From JALRLA01 sp046047755 (GTDB taxonomy: Bacteria; Bacteroidota; Bacteroidia; NS11-12g; UBA955): DNA of 21,769 nucleotides. Under the pieces are notes generated by a model. That model saw nothing but the letters and a program-made list of their open reading frames with translations, made no database searches and was not told the DNA's origin. Position 1 is the first letter of the stretch, and every line of letters begins with the position of its first letter. Of this stretch, positions 1-6,871 are shown in pieces. Location: assembly GCA_046047755.1 (NCBI GenBank), contig JBJOHK010000067.1:1-21769 (forward strand), given 5' to 3'. A program made the position numbers and the translations under genes.

Positions 1-1081
1 TAGACGTTTGGGGAACTCCATTCAGGTAATAGGTTTCCATTTGCTTCGATTCATAGAATTGTTCGAGCACCAGGCTCAAGCCTCCGTCGCTCAGCCAAAA
101 CAATCTTCGTACTTGAAAATGCTCGGGGAGCACCCCCTTTTTCCTAGCTTTTTCTCCCACCAATACTGTTAATACTGGATCTGTCCAAGGGTGCAGATTT
201 TCACTCCAAGACGCTGTAGAGTCTACAATGCATCGAAAACTACCTTTTGATTCGGTGGCTTCTTTACCATTGTAAAGGCCCGCTAAACAGAACAAGCGTT
301 CGCTAGGATGAGCGACTACATCTAAATCACCAATAGCCTGCTCCTGCAAGAAGGGGAAGACCTTCAAGGACTGACCATTCCAAAAACAAGCAAAAGACTC
401 CTTGTCGAAATTGCTTAGCGCAATGCTCTTGGTCGATTGATACATGCGCAATACAGCCAATTCGTCTCCCTGATTATTGGCATCTGAGGCAAACCAATAC
501 CAATCCTTATCCCGCAGAGCTAAAAGCGTATCTCTTGCCGCGATCAGCGATCCCTCCAAAGTATTGAAACTGCGCAAATGCAACTGAGATCCCGACTGAT
601 GATCAGCCAAAGCTAAAAAAATCAAGCGTTTACGATCGGCTGAAAAATCGACATTGACTTGATCCAAATCGATCGATTGAAAGGGCAACTTATGCAGCAA
701 AACCGAAGCTATTTCGCCCTCCAATTGACCGTTTAGGGAATAAAGGACCAACTGAGCGGAATCCCGTTTTCGGCTGTCCAAACAGAGCCACTGAATTCGG
801 TCATCATTCAGAAATACCTTGATAACCTGTTGACCCTTAGGGCCTTCTATGTGCCGTTCATGCAAAAATCGAAACTCGGGATCGTACCATTCAATATTGA
901 ATCCATCACCCACATCCAAGCTGGAGTAATTGAGTGTGTAAATCCCATCTTCACTCTGGCCCAATGCCTTGTGATACAACGTTCGTCGCTCATACATCTG
1001 AGGCTTGTTCGACATCACCACCCTTTGGGCATATGAGGCAGACAATAGGCTGCTCAAGGCGAAGAAAACAAGCGTGCGCAC
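1..1081 (-). CDS. Secreted protein of unknown function, 3' end cut off by window edge
   Basis: The minus strand is open from a GTG at 1081 to the left edge (360 codons, no stop), so this is the N-terminal part of a longer protein. It begins with a good Sec signal peptide: after the start residue comes RTLVFFALSSLLSASYA, followed by Q, the usual cleavage pattern. The mature part has no motif I can name; it is rich in aromatic and charged residues and reads like beta-strand, propeller-type secreted protein. Near the edge, residues equivalent to LSDGGLSLVLEQFYES resemble a segment I recall from conserved hypothetical secreted proteins of Bacteroidota, but this is memory, not a search. A second in-frame GTG lies at 1102; the 1081 start is preferred because it begins directly at the signal peptide and sits just downstream of a promoter-like element. 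Divergent from hflX, 59 bases apart. Existence of the gene is well supported, function unknown. Confidence 0.8.
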   Translation of the reverse strand, partial: MRTLVFFALSSLLSASYAQRVVMSNKPQMYERRTLYHKALGQSEDGIYTLNYSSLDVGDGFNIEWYDPEFRFLHERHIEGPKGQQVIKVFLNDDRIQWLCLDSRKRDSAQLVLYSLNGQLEGEIASVLLHKLPFQSIDLDQVNVDFSADRKRLIFLALADHQSGSQLHLRSFNTLEGSLIAARDTLLALRDKDWYWFASDANNQGDELAVLRMYQSTKSIALSNFDKESFACFWNGQSLKVFPFLQEQAIGDLDVVAHPSERLFCLAGLYNGKEATESKGSFRCIVDSTASWSENLHPWTDPVLTVLVGEKARKKGVLPEHFQVRRLFWLSDGGLSLVLEQFYESKQMETYYLNGVPQTS

Positions 1082-1084
1082 ATT

Positions 1085-1116
1085 CAAATTTGCCCCAAGC
1101 ACCGGTATTTGCCAAA
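1085..1116 (-). promoter_or_regulatory. Probable Bacteroidota-type promoter for the left-edge gene
   Basis: On the minus strand TTTG (1116-1113) is followed after exactly 20 bases by CAAATTTG (1092-1085). The phylum's consensus is TTTG, 19-21 bases, TAnnTTTG, so only the first base of the -7 box deviates. Transcription would begin about four bases further on, at or next to the GTG start at 1081, which implies a leaderless or nearly leaderless mRNA. Inference from pattern only. Confidence 0.5.
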
Positions 1117-1124
1117 CCGCCGGT

Positions 1125-1132
1125 TAATTTTG
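1125..1132 (+). promoter_or_regulatory. -7 promoter box of hflX (TAATTTTG)
   Basis: TAATTTTG matches the Bacteroidota -7 consensus TAnnTTTG fully and ends eight bases before the hflX ATG. No TTTG is seen at the ideal -33 distance; one at 1108-1111 is too close (13 bases). The predicted transcript would have a leader of only about five bases. Confidence 0.45.
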
Positions 1133-1140
1133 CGTTGTAA

Positions 1141-2310
1141 ATGCGAAAAAAGCTGCACGAAACGGCCAAAGCCGAAGAATCGGCCATTCTTATAGCCGTT
1201 GAAACCCCATTCCAGGAACTGAGCAGCCAGGAATACCTGGATGAGCTCGAACAATTGGTGCTTACGGCCGGGGCTACGCCGAAAAAACGATTTGTTCAAA
1301 AGCTGGACCACCCCAATCCAAAATCATACGTAGGAAAAGGAAAATTGGAAGAAATTCAGGCCTATGTTGCTGAGCATGAAATTGATATTGCCGTATTGGA
1401 TGACGAATTAAGTCCTGCCCAGATTCGGAACTTAGAAACCGATCTGAAAAACGTCAAGGTACTCACCCGTACCCATTTGATTCTTGACATTTTTGCTAAA
1501 AACGCCCAAACCGCCCAAGCCAAAACCCAAGTGGAACTCGCTCAAAGCATTTATCTCTTACCCCGCCTAACGGGTATGTGGACCCACTTGTCCAAACAAA
1601 AAGGAGGTATTGGTATGAAAGGGCCAGGAGAAACAGAAATTGAAACCGACCGAAGGGCCTTACGCAACAAGATCAGCAAGTTAAAAGAACGTTTGTCTCA
1701 CATCGAAAAAATAGGCCATACCCAACGAGCTTCTAGAAAAGGTGAGCACCGTGTGGCTTTGGTTGGCTATACTAACGTTGGCAAAAGCACCATCATGAAC
1801 CTCTTATCCAAGAGCGACGTTTTGGTCGAAAACAAATTGTTTGCCACCTTAGACTCAACCGTTCGCAAAGTCGTATTAAATGATGAGCGTGAAGAATTTG
1901 GCAAGGCCGTCCCTGTTTTGCTCAGCGATACGGTTGGATTCATTCGAAAATTGCCCACTCAATTGGTTGAGAGTTTTAAAAGTACGTTGGCCGAGGCCCT
2001 AGAGGCTGACTTGTTGATTCACGTGGTTGATATATCGAACCCACTGTATGAGAGCCAAATGCTATCGGTCAAGGAAACCCTTCACGGCATTGGGGCATCC
2101 AATAAGCCCGAATTGATTGTTTTCAACAAAATGGATGCTTTTCACGGAAAGGACGATGACTTCTTTGTGGGACAAACGGAAATGAACATTGCCCAGTTTG
2201 AAGACAGCTGGATAGCCAAAGAAAATGCGCCTGCTGTGTTCATTTCAGCGGCGCGCAAAGAAAACGTTGACGCTTTGCGCCAACGCGTGGTTGAACTGCT
2301 CAACCCTTAA
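1141..2310 (+). CDS. hflX: GTPase HflX
   Basis: HflX is a ribosome-associated translational GTPase that can split stalled or hibernating ribosomes, notably under heat stress. The 389-residue product has the HflX N-terminal domain (including KSYVGKGKLEEI, about residues 61-72, and the glycine-rich GGIGMKGPGETEIETDRR linker before 180), a coiled helical stretch, and then a G domain: G1 GYTNVGKST at 209-217, switch region ATLDSTVRK, G3 DTVGF from D263, G4 NKMD at 329-332 and G5 SAARKEN from S369. All nucleotide-binding motifs are intact and length is normal for the family without a long C-terminal extension. The ATG at 1141 directly follows an in-frame TAA, so no upstream start is possible. It ends convergently with the DUF2795 gene, sharing TTAA at 2307-2310. 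Confidence 0.97.
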   Translation: MRKKLHETAKAEESAILIAVETPFQELSSQEYLDELEQLVLTAGATPKKRFVQKLDHPNPKSYVGKGKLEEIQAYVAEHEIDIAVLDDELSPAQIRNLETDLKNVKVLTRTHLILDIFAKNAQTAQAKTQVELAQSIYLLPRLTGMWTHLSKQKGGIGMKGPGETEIETDRRALRNKISKLKERLSHIEKIGHTQRASRKGEHRVALVGYTNVGKSTIMNLLSKSDVLVENKLFATLDSTVRKVVLNDEREEFGKAVPVLLSDTVGFIRKLPTQLVESFKSTLAEALEADLLIHVVDISNPLYESQMLSVKETLHGIGASNKPELIVFNKMDAFHGKDDDFFVGQTEMNIAQFEDSWIAKENAPAVFISAARKENVDALRQRVVELLNP

Positions 2311-2528
2311 AGTTCGTCTTCGTTGAAGAAGTAATCGTCGTCGGTTGGGTAATCGCTCCAGATTTCCTCAATGCTTTCATAAGGCTCCCCGTCGTCTTCC
2401 AACTCTTGCAAGTTTTCTACAACCTCCAAAGGAGCTCCTGAGCGAATCGCATAGTCGATCAATTCATCTTTTGTAGCGGGCCAAGGAGCATCGTCCAAGT
2501 AACTCACCAATTCCAAAGTCCAATACAT
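2307..2528 (-). CDS. Small acidic DUF2795 protein
   Basis: A 73-residue, strongly acidic protein without signal peptide or membrane segment. The core SYLDDAPWPATKDELIDYA, followed by GAPLEVVENLQEL and a Glu/Asp-rich tail ending in DDDYFFNEDEL, is the pattern I know from the DUF2795 proteins conserved throughout Bacteroidota. DUF2795 is a short helical domain of unknown role; in other phyla it is found in small proteins of similar size. The gene is convergent with hflX and shares its stop (TTAA at 2307-2310), and is divergent from the methyltransferase gene with 43 bases between starts. A near-consensus -7 element, TATTTTCG (2555-2548, one mismatch), lies 19 bases before its ATG. Confidence 0.88.
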   Translation of the reverse strand: MYWTLELVSYLDDAPWPATKDELIDYAIRSGAPLEVVENLQELEDDGEPYESIEEIWSDYPTDDDYFFNEDEL

Positions 2529-2571
2529 AGGCGTCTGATTTTGAACGCGAAAATAGATTTTTCACGCTATT

Positions 2572-3249
2572 ATGCAACTCATTTTTGACGAAGGGCTTAG
2601 AATGCATAAAGATTGGCAAACAGAACGCATACAATATTGTGAAAAACACAGCAGCCAAGAACCTGAAAAATTGAAAGAACTGAGTGTCTATACTTGGAGA
2701 AAATTCTTGAATCCCAGACAGTTAAGTGGTCATCTTCAAGGTCGGTTCTTGGGCGATTTGGTTCGCATCAAACAACCCAATTGCCTCTTGGAAATTGGGG
2801 CGTTTAGTGGCTACTCAACCTATTGCTTAGCCGAGCACTTACCCGCAAATTCTCAACTTCACAGCATTGAGGCCGACGCAGAATCCCTTTACAAAGCCCA
2901 AGAGTTTTGGAAAGGAGACCCTGTTATGGACCGCGTTCATTGGCACCAGGGTGAAGCTTTAAGTGTTCTTCCAACGCTCAACATTTCCCCTGATTTTGTG
3001 TTTGTAGACGCCGATAAACGAAACTACATGGCTTACTTAAACGCCTGTTTGCCCTTGCTTCCTAGTGGCGGCATCATGTTGTTTGACAACACTTTATGGA
3101 GTGATCGTGTCCTTAGTGAAGAAGAAATTCGCAACGACAAAGACACGGCCATAATGCACGCTTTTAACCAGCATTTATCCCAAAGAGCAGACATTAGCAC
3201 CACTCTATTGCCTCTGCGCGATGGCTTAAGCTTAGTAACCAAACGGTAA
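2572..3249 (+). CDS. Class I SAM-dependent O-methyltransferase (family 3)
   Basis: The product is a caffeoyl-CoA/catechol-type O-methyltransferase, which transfers a methyl group from S-adenosylmethionine to a hydroxyl of a small aromatic substrate, with a divalent metal. Visible motifs: LSGHLQGRFL before the fold, SAM-binding motif I LEIGAFSGYS (E74 to S82 region), metal and substrate residues FVFVDADKRNY (D146, D148) and MLFDNTLW (D172, N173). The length (225 residues) fits the family. A second Met at residue 11 (2602) is an alternative start; the first ATG is kept because a near-match to the -7 box, TAGATTTT at 2554-2561, lies just upstream. The true substrate cannot be told from sequence. 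The following kynureninase makes hydroxylated aromatics (anthranilates), but has its own promoter, so a link is only a guess. Confidence 0.92.
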   Translation: MQLIFDEGLRMHKDWQTERIQYCEKHSSQEPEKLKELSVYTWRKFLNPRQLSGHLQGRFLGDLVRIKQPNCLLEIGAFSGYSTYCLAEHLPANSQLHSIEADAESLYKAQEFWKGDPVMDRVHWHQGEALSVLPTLNISPDFVFVDADKRNYMAYLNACLPLLPSGGIMLFDNTLWSDRVLSEEEIRNDKDTAIMHAFNQHLSQRADISTTLLPLRDGLSLVTKR

Positions 3250-3261
3250 GGCCCAATGCGT

Positions 3262-3288
3262 AGCCCGATAATGAATGCAACCCGGGCT
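3262..3288 (+). terminator. Weak hairpin after the O-methyltransferase gene
   Basis: AGCCCG (3262-3267) and CGGGCT (3283-3288) can form a six-pair stem with a 15-base loop, 13 bases after the methyltransferase stop, followed by only TTGG rather than a real U-tract. Together with the separate kynU promoter this suggests separate transcription units, but the structure is weak. Confidence 0.25.
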
Positions 3289-3324
3289 TTGGTTAACAAT
3301 AAGGCTTTAGCGGCACGGGCATTG

Positions 3325-3332
3325 TACCTTTG
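3325..3332 (+). promoter_or_regulatory. -7 promoter box of kynU (TACCTTTG)
   Basis: TACCTTTG is a full match to TAnnTTTG, with predicted transcription start near 3336 and kynU ATG at 3348 (leader about 12 bases). It overlaps an upstream in-frame TTG codon (3330), which argues against that TTG as start. No clear -33 TTTG at standard spacing. Confidence 0.5.
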
Positions 3333-3347
3333 TTGCATTGCGATTGT

Positions 3348-4613
3348 ATGGAGAACACCTTAGCCTTTGCTCAGCTTCAAGACCAACAAGATTCACTCGC
3401 CCCTTATCGTGCTGAATTCCTATTCCCTCAAACGGCCGAAAATGAACCCGTTGTTTATCTCTGTGGTAATTCGCTGGGTTTGCAACCCAAAGGGGCTGAA
3501 AAAGCCTTGAAAGTTGAACTGGAAGACTGGGCCAAATTTGGTGTAGATGGCCATTTCCAAGGCCGTAAACCCTGGTTTCATTACCACAAATTTCTCACCG
3601 ATTATGCCGCTGAAGTGGTGGGTGCTCAACCTATTGAGGTAGTGGTCATGAACCAATTGACGGTGAATTTGCATCTGCTTTTCGCGAGTTTCTACCGTCC
3701 CAACGGCCCTCGTTACAAAATCATTATGGAAGCGGGTGCCTTTCCCAGCGACATGTATGCCGTTGAATCACAGGTTATTCAATTTGGCTACTCTTACGAT
3801 GATGCCGTGATCGAATTGGCCCCCCGTCCCGGTGAACATTCCCTGCGAAACGAAGACATTTTAGAGGCTCTTGAAGAGCATAAGAACGAAATTGCACTGG
3901 TCTTCTTCTCAGGGGTTCAATATTACACCGGTCAATATTTTGATATTCCCAGCATCACGCAAAAAGCTCATGAGATTGGTGCCTTGGCTGGTTTTGACCT
4001 CGCTCACGCTGCCGGCAACATCGATTTACAGCTGCATCAGTGGGGGGTAGATTTTGCCGCTTGGTGTTCCTACAAATATTTAAACAGCGGCCCAGGCAAT
4101 GTATCAGGCATTTTCGTGCACGAAACCCACGGGCTTGATCCTAGCACATTCCGACTCGCCGGTTGGTGGGGCCATAAAGAAGACGTTCGCTTTCAAATGA
4201 AGCGTGGGTATATTCCTGAACCCGGTGCCGCCGGATGGCAACTAAGCAATGCCCCTGTTTTCGGCATGGCTGTGCATTTGTCTAGTTTGGAGTTGTTTCA
4301 CCAAGCAGGAATGGCCAATTTGCGTGAAAAGAGCAAGCGCTTGACCTCGTTCCTAGAGTTCTGCATCCAAGATGCCATGAACCAAAATGCTGACTTGCAG
4401 CTACGTTTGATTACTCCAGAATCACGGGGTGCACAACTTTCATTGTTAAGCGATGAAAATGGGAAGGCGGTATTTGAACACTTGGAAAAACAGGGCATCA
4501 TTGCCGATTGGAGAGAACCGAATGTGATTCGCATGGCTCCTGTTCCCATGTACAACAGTTTCGAAGACGTCTATAAGGTCGGCCAAGCTCTCAAGAGCTT
4601 CCGCAAATCGTAA
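3348..4613 (+). CDS. kynU: Kynureninase
   Basis: Kynureninase (PLP enzyme) cleaves kynurenine or 3-hydroxykynurenine to (3-hydroxy)anthranilate and alanine, in tryptophan breakdown and, with other Kyn enzymes, in de novo NAD synthesis. The 421-residue product has the family's usual length. Seen in sequence: YLCGNSLGLQP near the N-terminus, MNQLTVNLHLL, GFDLAHAAGN with the PLP-ring Asp D217 and H220, and the Schiff-base lysine K243 in CSYKYLNSGPGN. The Asp-to-Lys spacing of 26 residues equals that of the human enzyme (D250, K276). The C-terminal part has the aminotransferase class V small domain. ATG 3348 (MENTLAFAQ) is chosen over an upstream TTG at 3330, because that codon lies in the likely promoter. 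No other kynurenine-pathway gene is in the window. Confidence 0.96.
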   Translation: MENTLAFAQLQDQQDSLAPYRAEFLFPQTAENEPVVYLCGNSLGLQPKGAEKALKVELEDWAKFGVDGHFQGRKPWFHYHKFLTDYAAEVVGAQPIEVVVMNQLTVNLHLLFASFYRPNGPRYKIIMEAGAFPSDMYAVESQVIQFGYSYDDAVIELAPRPGEHSLRNEDILEALEEHKNEIALVFFSGVQYYTGQYFDIPSITQKAHEIGALAGFDLAHAAGNIDLQLHQWGVDFAAWCSYKYLNSGPGNVSGIFVHETHGLDPSTFRLAGWWGHKEDVRFQMKRGYIPEPGAAGWQLSNAPVFGMAVHLSSLELFHQAGMANLREKSKRLTSFLEFCIQDAMNQNADLQLRLITPESRGAQLSLLSDENGKAVFEHLEKQGIIADWREPNVIRMAPVPMYNSFEDVYKVGQALKSFRKS

Positions 4614-4753
4614 ATCCTTATTAGGCCCTCGGTCAACTGACAGAATTACAGGCCCGTCGATTTTTCGGCCCAAGTGGCAGTCGAAATTCGGCTATGTCGT
4701 AGATTTGAACAGAATGAACCTATTGGTTCGAAAATTGTAAGTGTAGAGCATTC
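4614..4753. other. 140-base intergenic region before ftsH
   Basis: This is the longest gene-free stretch of the window. It holds the -7 box of ftsH and two copies of AGGCCC (from 4623 and 4650) without a clear hairpin or U-tract. No RNA gene or small reading frame worth calling was seen. Confidence 0.5.
4700..4707 (+). promoter_or_regulatory. -7 promoter box of ftsH (TAGATTTG)
   Basis: TAGATTTG fully matches TAnnTTTG. Predicted start near 4711, giving a leader of about 43 bases, the longest of the leaders inferred in this window. No TTTG at the standard -33 distance was found, so this is a half-promoter prediction. Confidence 0.45.
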
Positions 4754-6871
4754 ATGGATAACTCCTCCCAACCCAATACTCCTAAGCCCAGTGGCAATGG
4801 GTTTCGCTTTAATCCCTATTGGATTTACGGTATACTGTTCTTGGTTTTTCTGGCCATTAGCATTTTCCCTCGCAGCGCTGGTCAGAGCTCCAATTGGAAC
4901 GAAGTCCGAGATATGGTTGTACAGGGCGACGTCAAGAAAATGGTTTTGGTCAATGACCGTTATCTAGAAGTTTTTTTGACTCGTGATGCCAGCCAGCAAA
5001 GCCGCTATAAAAAGAACAAACCCAGTCAAGATTTGCTCGGGTCAACAGAACCTAACTTCAGCTTCGAAATTGAAAAAGGCTACTTTAACCAAGAAGTAGA
5101 GAACCTGAAGAAAGAGTTGGCCAAGAAAAAAGCCGCCGGTGAAACCGCTATTGGCCCTAATGACCTCGTCATTGCCTACGAATCTCACAGCGACATCTTT
5201 GGCGAATTGTTCCAGTGGGTATTCTTCATTGCTATTTTCTTGCTAATCAGCAACATGTTCTTTCGCCGCATGGGCGGAGGCACTGGTGGCGGAGGCGGAA
5301 ATATCTTCTCCATCGGTCGTGCCCGAGCGCAGTTGTTCGACAAGGACACGAAGGTAAATGTCACCTTTAAAGATGTAGCTGGCTTGGAAGAAGCCAAAGA
5401 AGAGGTAATGGAAGTCGTTGACTTTCTGCAGCACCCCAAAAAATACACCAGCTTGGGAGGAAAGATTCCCAAGGGCGTATTGTTGGTAGGCCCTCCAGGC
5501 ACAGGTAAAACGTTGCTAGCCAAAGCCGTTGCCGGTGAAGCAGGGGTACCGTTCTTCTCCTTGAGTGGTTCTGATTTTGTCGAAATGTTTGTAGGTGTAG
5601 GTGCGAGTCGTGTTCGCGATTTGTTCAAACAAGCCAAAGAGAAATCTCCCGCCATCATCTTCATTGACGAGATTGACGCCATTGGTCGTGCCCGTGGCAA
5701 GAATAATTACCAAGGCTCCAATGATGAACGCGAAAACACCTTGAACCAATTGCTGGCTGAAATGGATGGCTTTGGCACTGACTCAGGTGTCATCATCATG
5801 GCCGCTACTAACCGTGCAGAAATTTTGGACAGTGCTTTGCTGCGCCCCGGTCGTTTCGATCGCCAAATCTCTGTTGATCGTCCTGATATAGTGGGCCGTG
5901 AACACATTTTCAAGGTGCACTTGACCCCGCTTACCAAACTCAACGCAGATGTAGATGCTCACAAATTGGCCGCTCAGACCCCCGGATTTGCCGGTGCTGA
6001 AATTGCCAACGTCTGCAACGAAGCTGCTTTGATTGCCGCTAGAAAAGGCAAGGAAGAAGTTGATATGGGTGATTTCCAAGATGCCATTGACCGCGTCATC
6101 GGCGGCCTGGAAAAAAAGAACAAAATCATCTCTCCAGAAGAAAAGTCAATTGTGGCCTACCACGAAGCTGGCCATGCCATAGCAGGTTGGTTCTTGGAAC
6201 ACGCTGACCCCTTGTTGAAGGTGTCTATCGTTCCTCGAGGCGTGGCTGCCTTAGGCTATGCCCAATACTTGCCCAAAGAGCAGTATTTGTATCGCACAGA
6301 ACAATTATTGGACTCTATGTGCATGACCTTAGGCGGGCGAGCAGCCGAACAAATTTTCTTTGGTAAGATTTCTACTGGTGCCCAAAACGATTTAGAACGC
6401 ATCACCAAACTGGCTTACAGCATGATTACCATGTACGGTATGAGCGAAAAAGTTGGCCAGGTGAGTTTCCATGACCCTCAGGGAGAATACGGTTATCAGC
6501 GCCCCTATAGCGAAGTAACCGCACAAATGATCGATGAGGAGGTACGCCGCTTGATAAACGAAGCTTATGCCCGCACCATCGCGTTGTTGACGGAAAAGAA
6601 AGAACAGGTTGAGACAGTGGCCAAAGAGTTGCTTGAAAAGGAAATCATCTTCAAAGCCGACATTGAGCGTTTGATTGGTCAGCGACCATACGATCCTATT
6701 GTCATTGAAGAACCTGAAACTCTAACCGTTGAAGCCGAAGTTGAAACCCTTGACGAAGCTGTGGCTGTAGAAACTGAGGCAGCTACCGAAACGATGGAGG
6801 AGACCTGTTCTGAAACGCCTGATTCAACCATCAGCAACGAAGAGGGAATCAGCCCAACTGCTGAAGCTTAA
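4754..6871 (+). CDS. ftsH: ATP-dependent zinc metalloprotease FtsH
   Basis: FtsH is the membrane-anchored AAA+ protease that degrades misplaced or short-lived membrane and soluble proteins. Order of parts in the 705 residues: cytoplasmic N-terminus, first membrane helix about 22-39 (YWIYGILFLVFLAISIF), periplasmic domain about 40-150, second helix about 153-170, a glycine-rich linker, the AAA domain with Walker A GPPGTGKT (246-253), Walker B with D305 E306, and second region of homology with arginine fingers in RPGRFDR (364-370). Then comes the M41 peptidase domain with zinc motif HEAGH (470-474) and third ligand D546 in the NDLERITKLAY region. All catalytic residues are present. From about residue 650 the C-terminus is a Glu/Ala/Thr-rich acidic tail with repeated VET and AEV units. 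The last 23 bases overlap the convergent ABC exporter gene. Confidence 0.98.
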   Translation: MDNSSQPNTPKPSGNGFRFNPYWIYGILFLVFLAISIFPRSAGQSSNWNEVRDMVVQGDVKKMVLVNDRYLEVFLTRDASQQSRYKKNKPSQDLLGSTEPNFSFEIEKGYFNQEVENLKKELAKKKAAGETAIGPNDLVIAYESHSDIFGELFQWVFFIAIFLLISNMFFRRMGGGTGGGGGNIFSIGRARAQLFDKDTKVNVTFKDVAGLEEAKEEVMEVVDFLQHPKKYTSLGGKIPKGVLLVGPPGTGKTLLAKAVAGEAGVPFFSLSGSDFVEMFVGVGASRVRDLFKQAKEKSPAIIFIDEIDAIGRARGKNNYQGSNDERENTLNQLLAEMDGFGTDSGVIIMAATNRAEILDSALLRPGRFDRQISVDRPDIVGREHIFKVHLTPLTKLNADVDAHKLAAQTPGFAGAEIANVCNEAALIAARKGKEEVDMGDFQDAIDRVIGGLEKKNKIISPEEKSIVAYHEAGHAIAGWFLEHADPLLKVSIVPRGVAALGYAQYLPKEQYLYRTEQLLDSMCMTLGGRAAEQIFFGKISTGAQNDLERITKLAYSMITMYGMSEKVGQVSFHDPQGEYGYQRPYSEVTAQMIDEEVRRLINEAYARTIALLTEKKEQVETVAKELLEKEIIFKADIERLIGQRPYDPIVIEEPETLTVEAEVETLDEAVAVETEAATETMEETCSETPDSTISNEEGISPTAEA

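Noticed and set aside
1108..1132. TTTG at 1108-1111 as -33 element of hflX
   Set aside because: Spacing to the -7 box is 13 bases, outside the 19-21 base norm.
2289..2305. GGTTGA/TCAACC hairpin at the end of hflX
   Set aside because: Only six pairs and no U-tract on either strand; not enough to call a terminator.
4674..4967. 97-codon frame starting before ftsH
   Set aside because: It runs into ftsH in another frame, has a Trp- and Pro-rich composition without family resemblance, and would cover the ftsH promoter.
5185..5700. 171-codon minus-strand frame within ftsH
   Set aside because: Fully inside the conserved AAA domain on the opposite strand; proline- and serine-rich product without motif.
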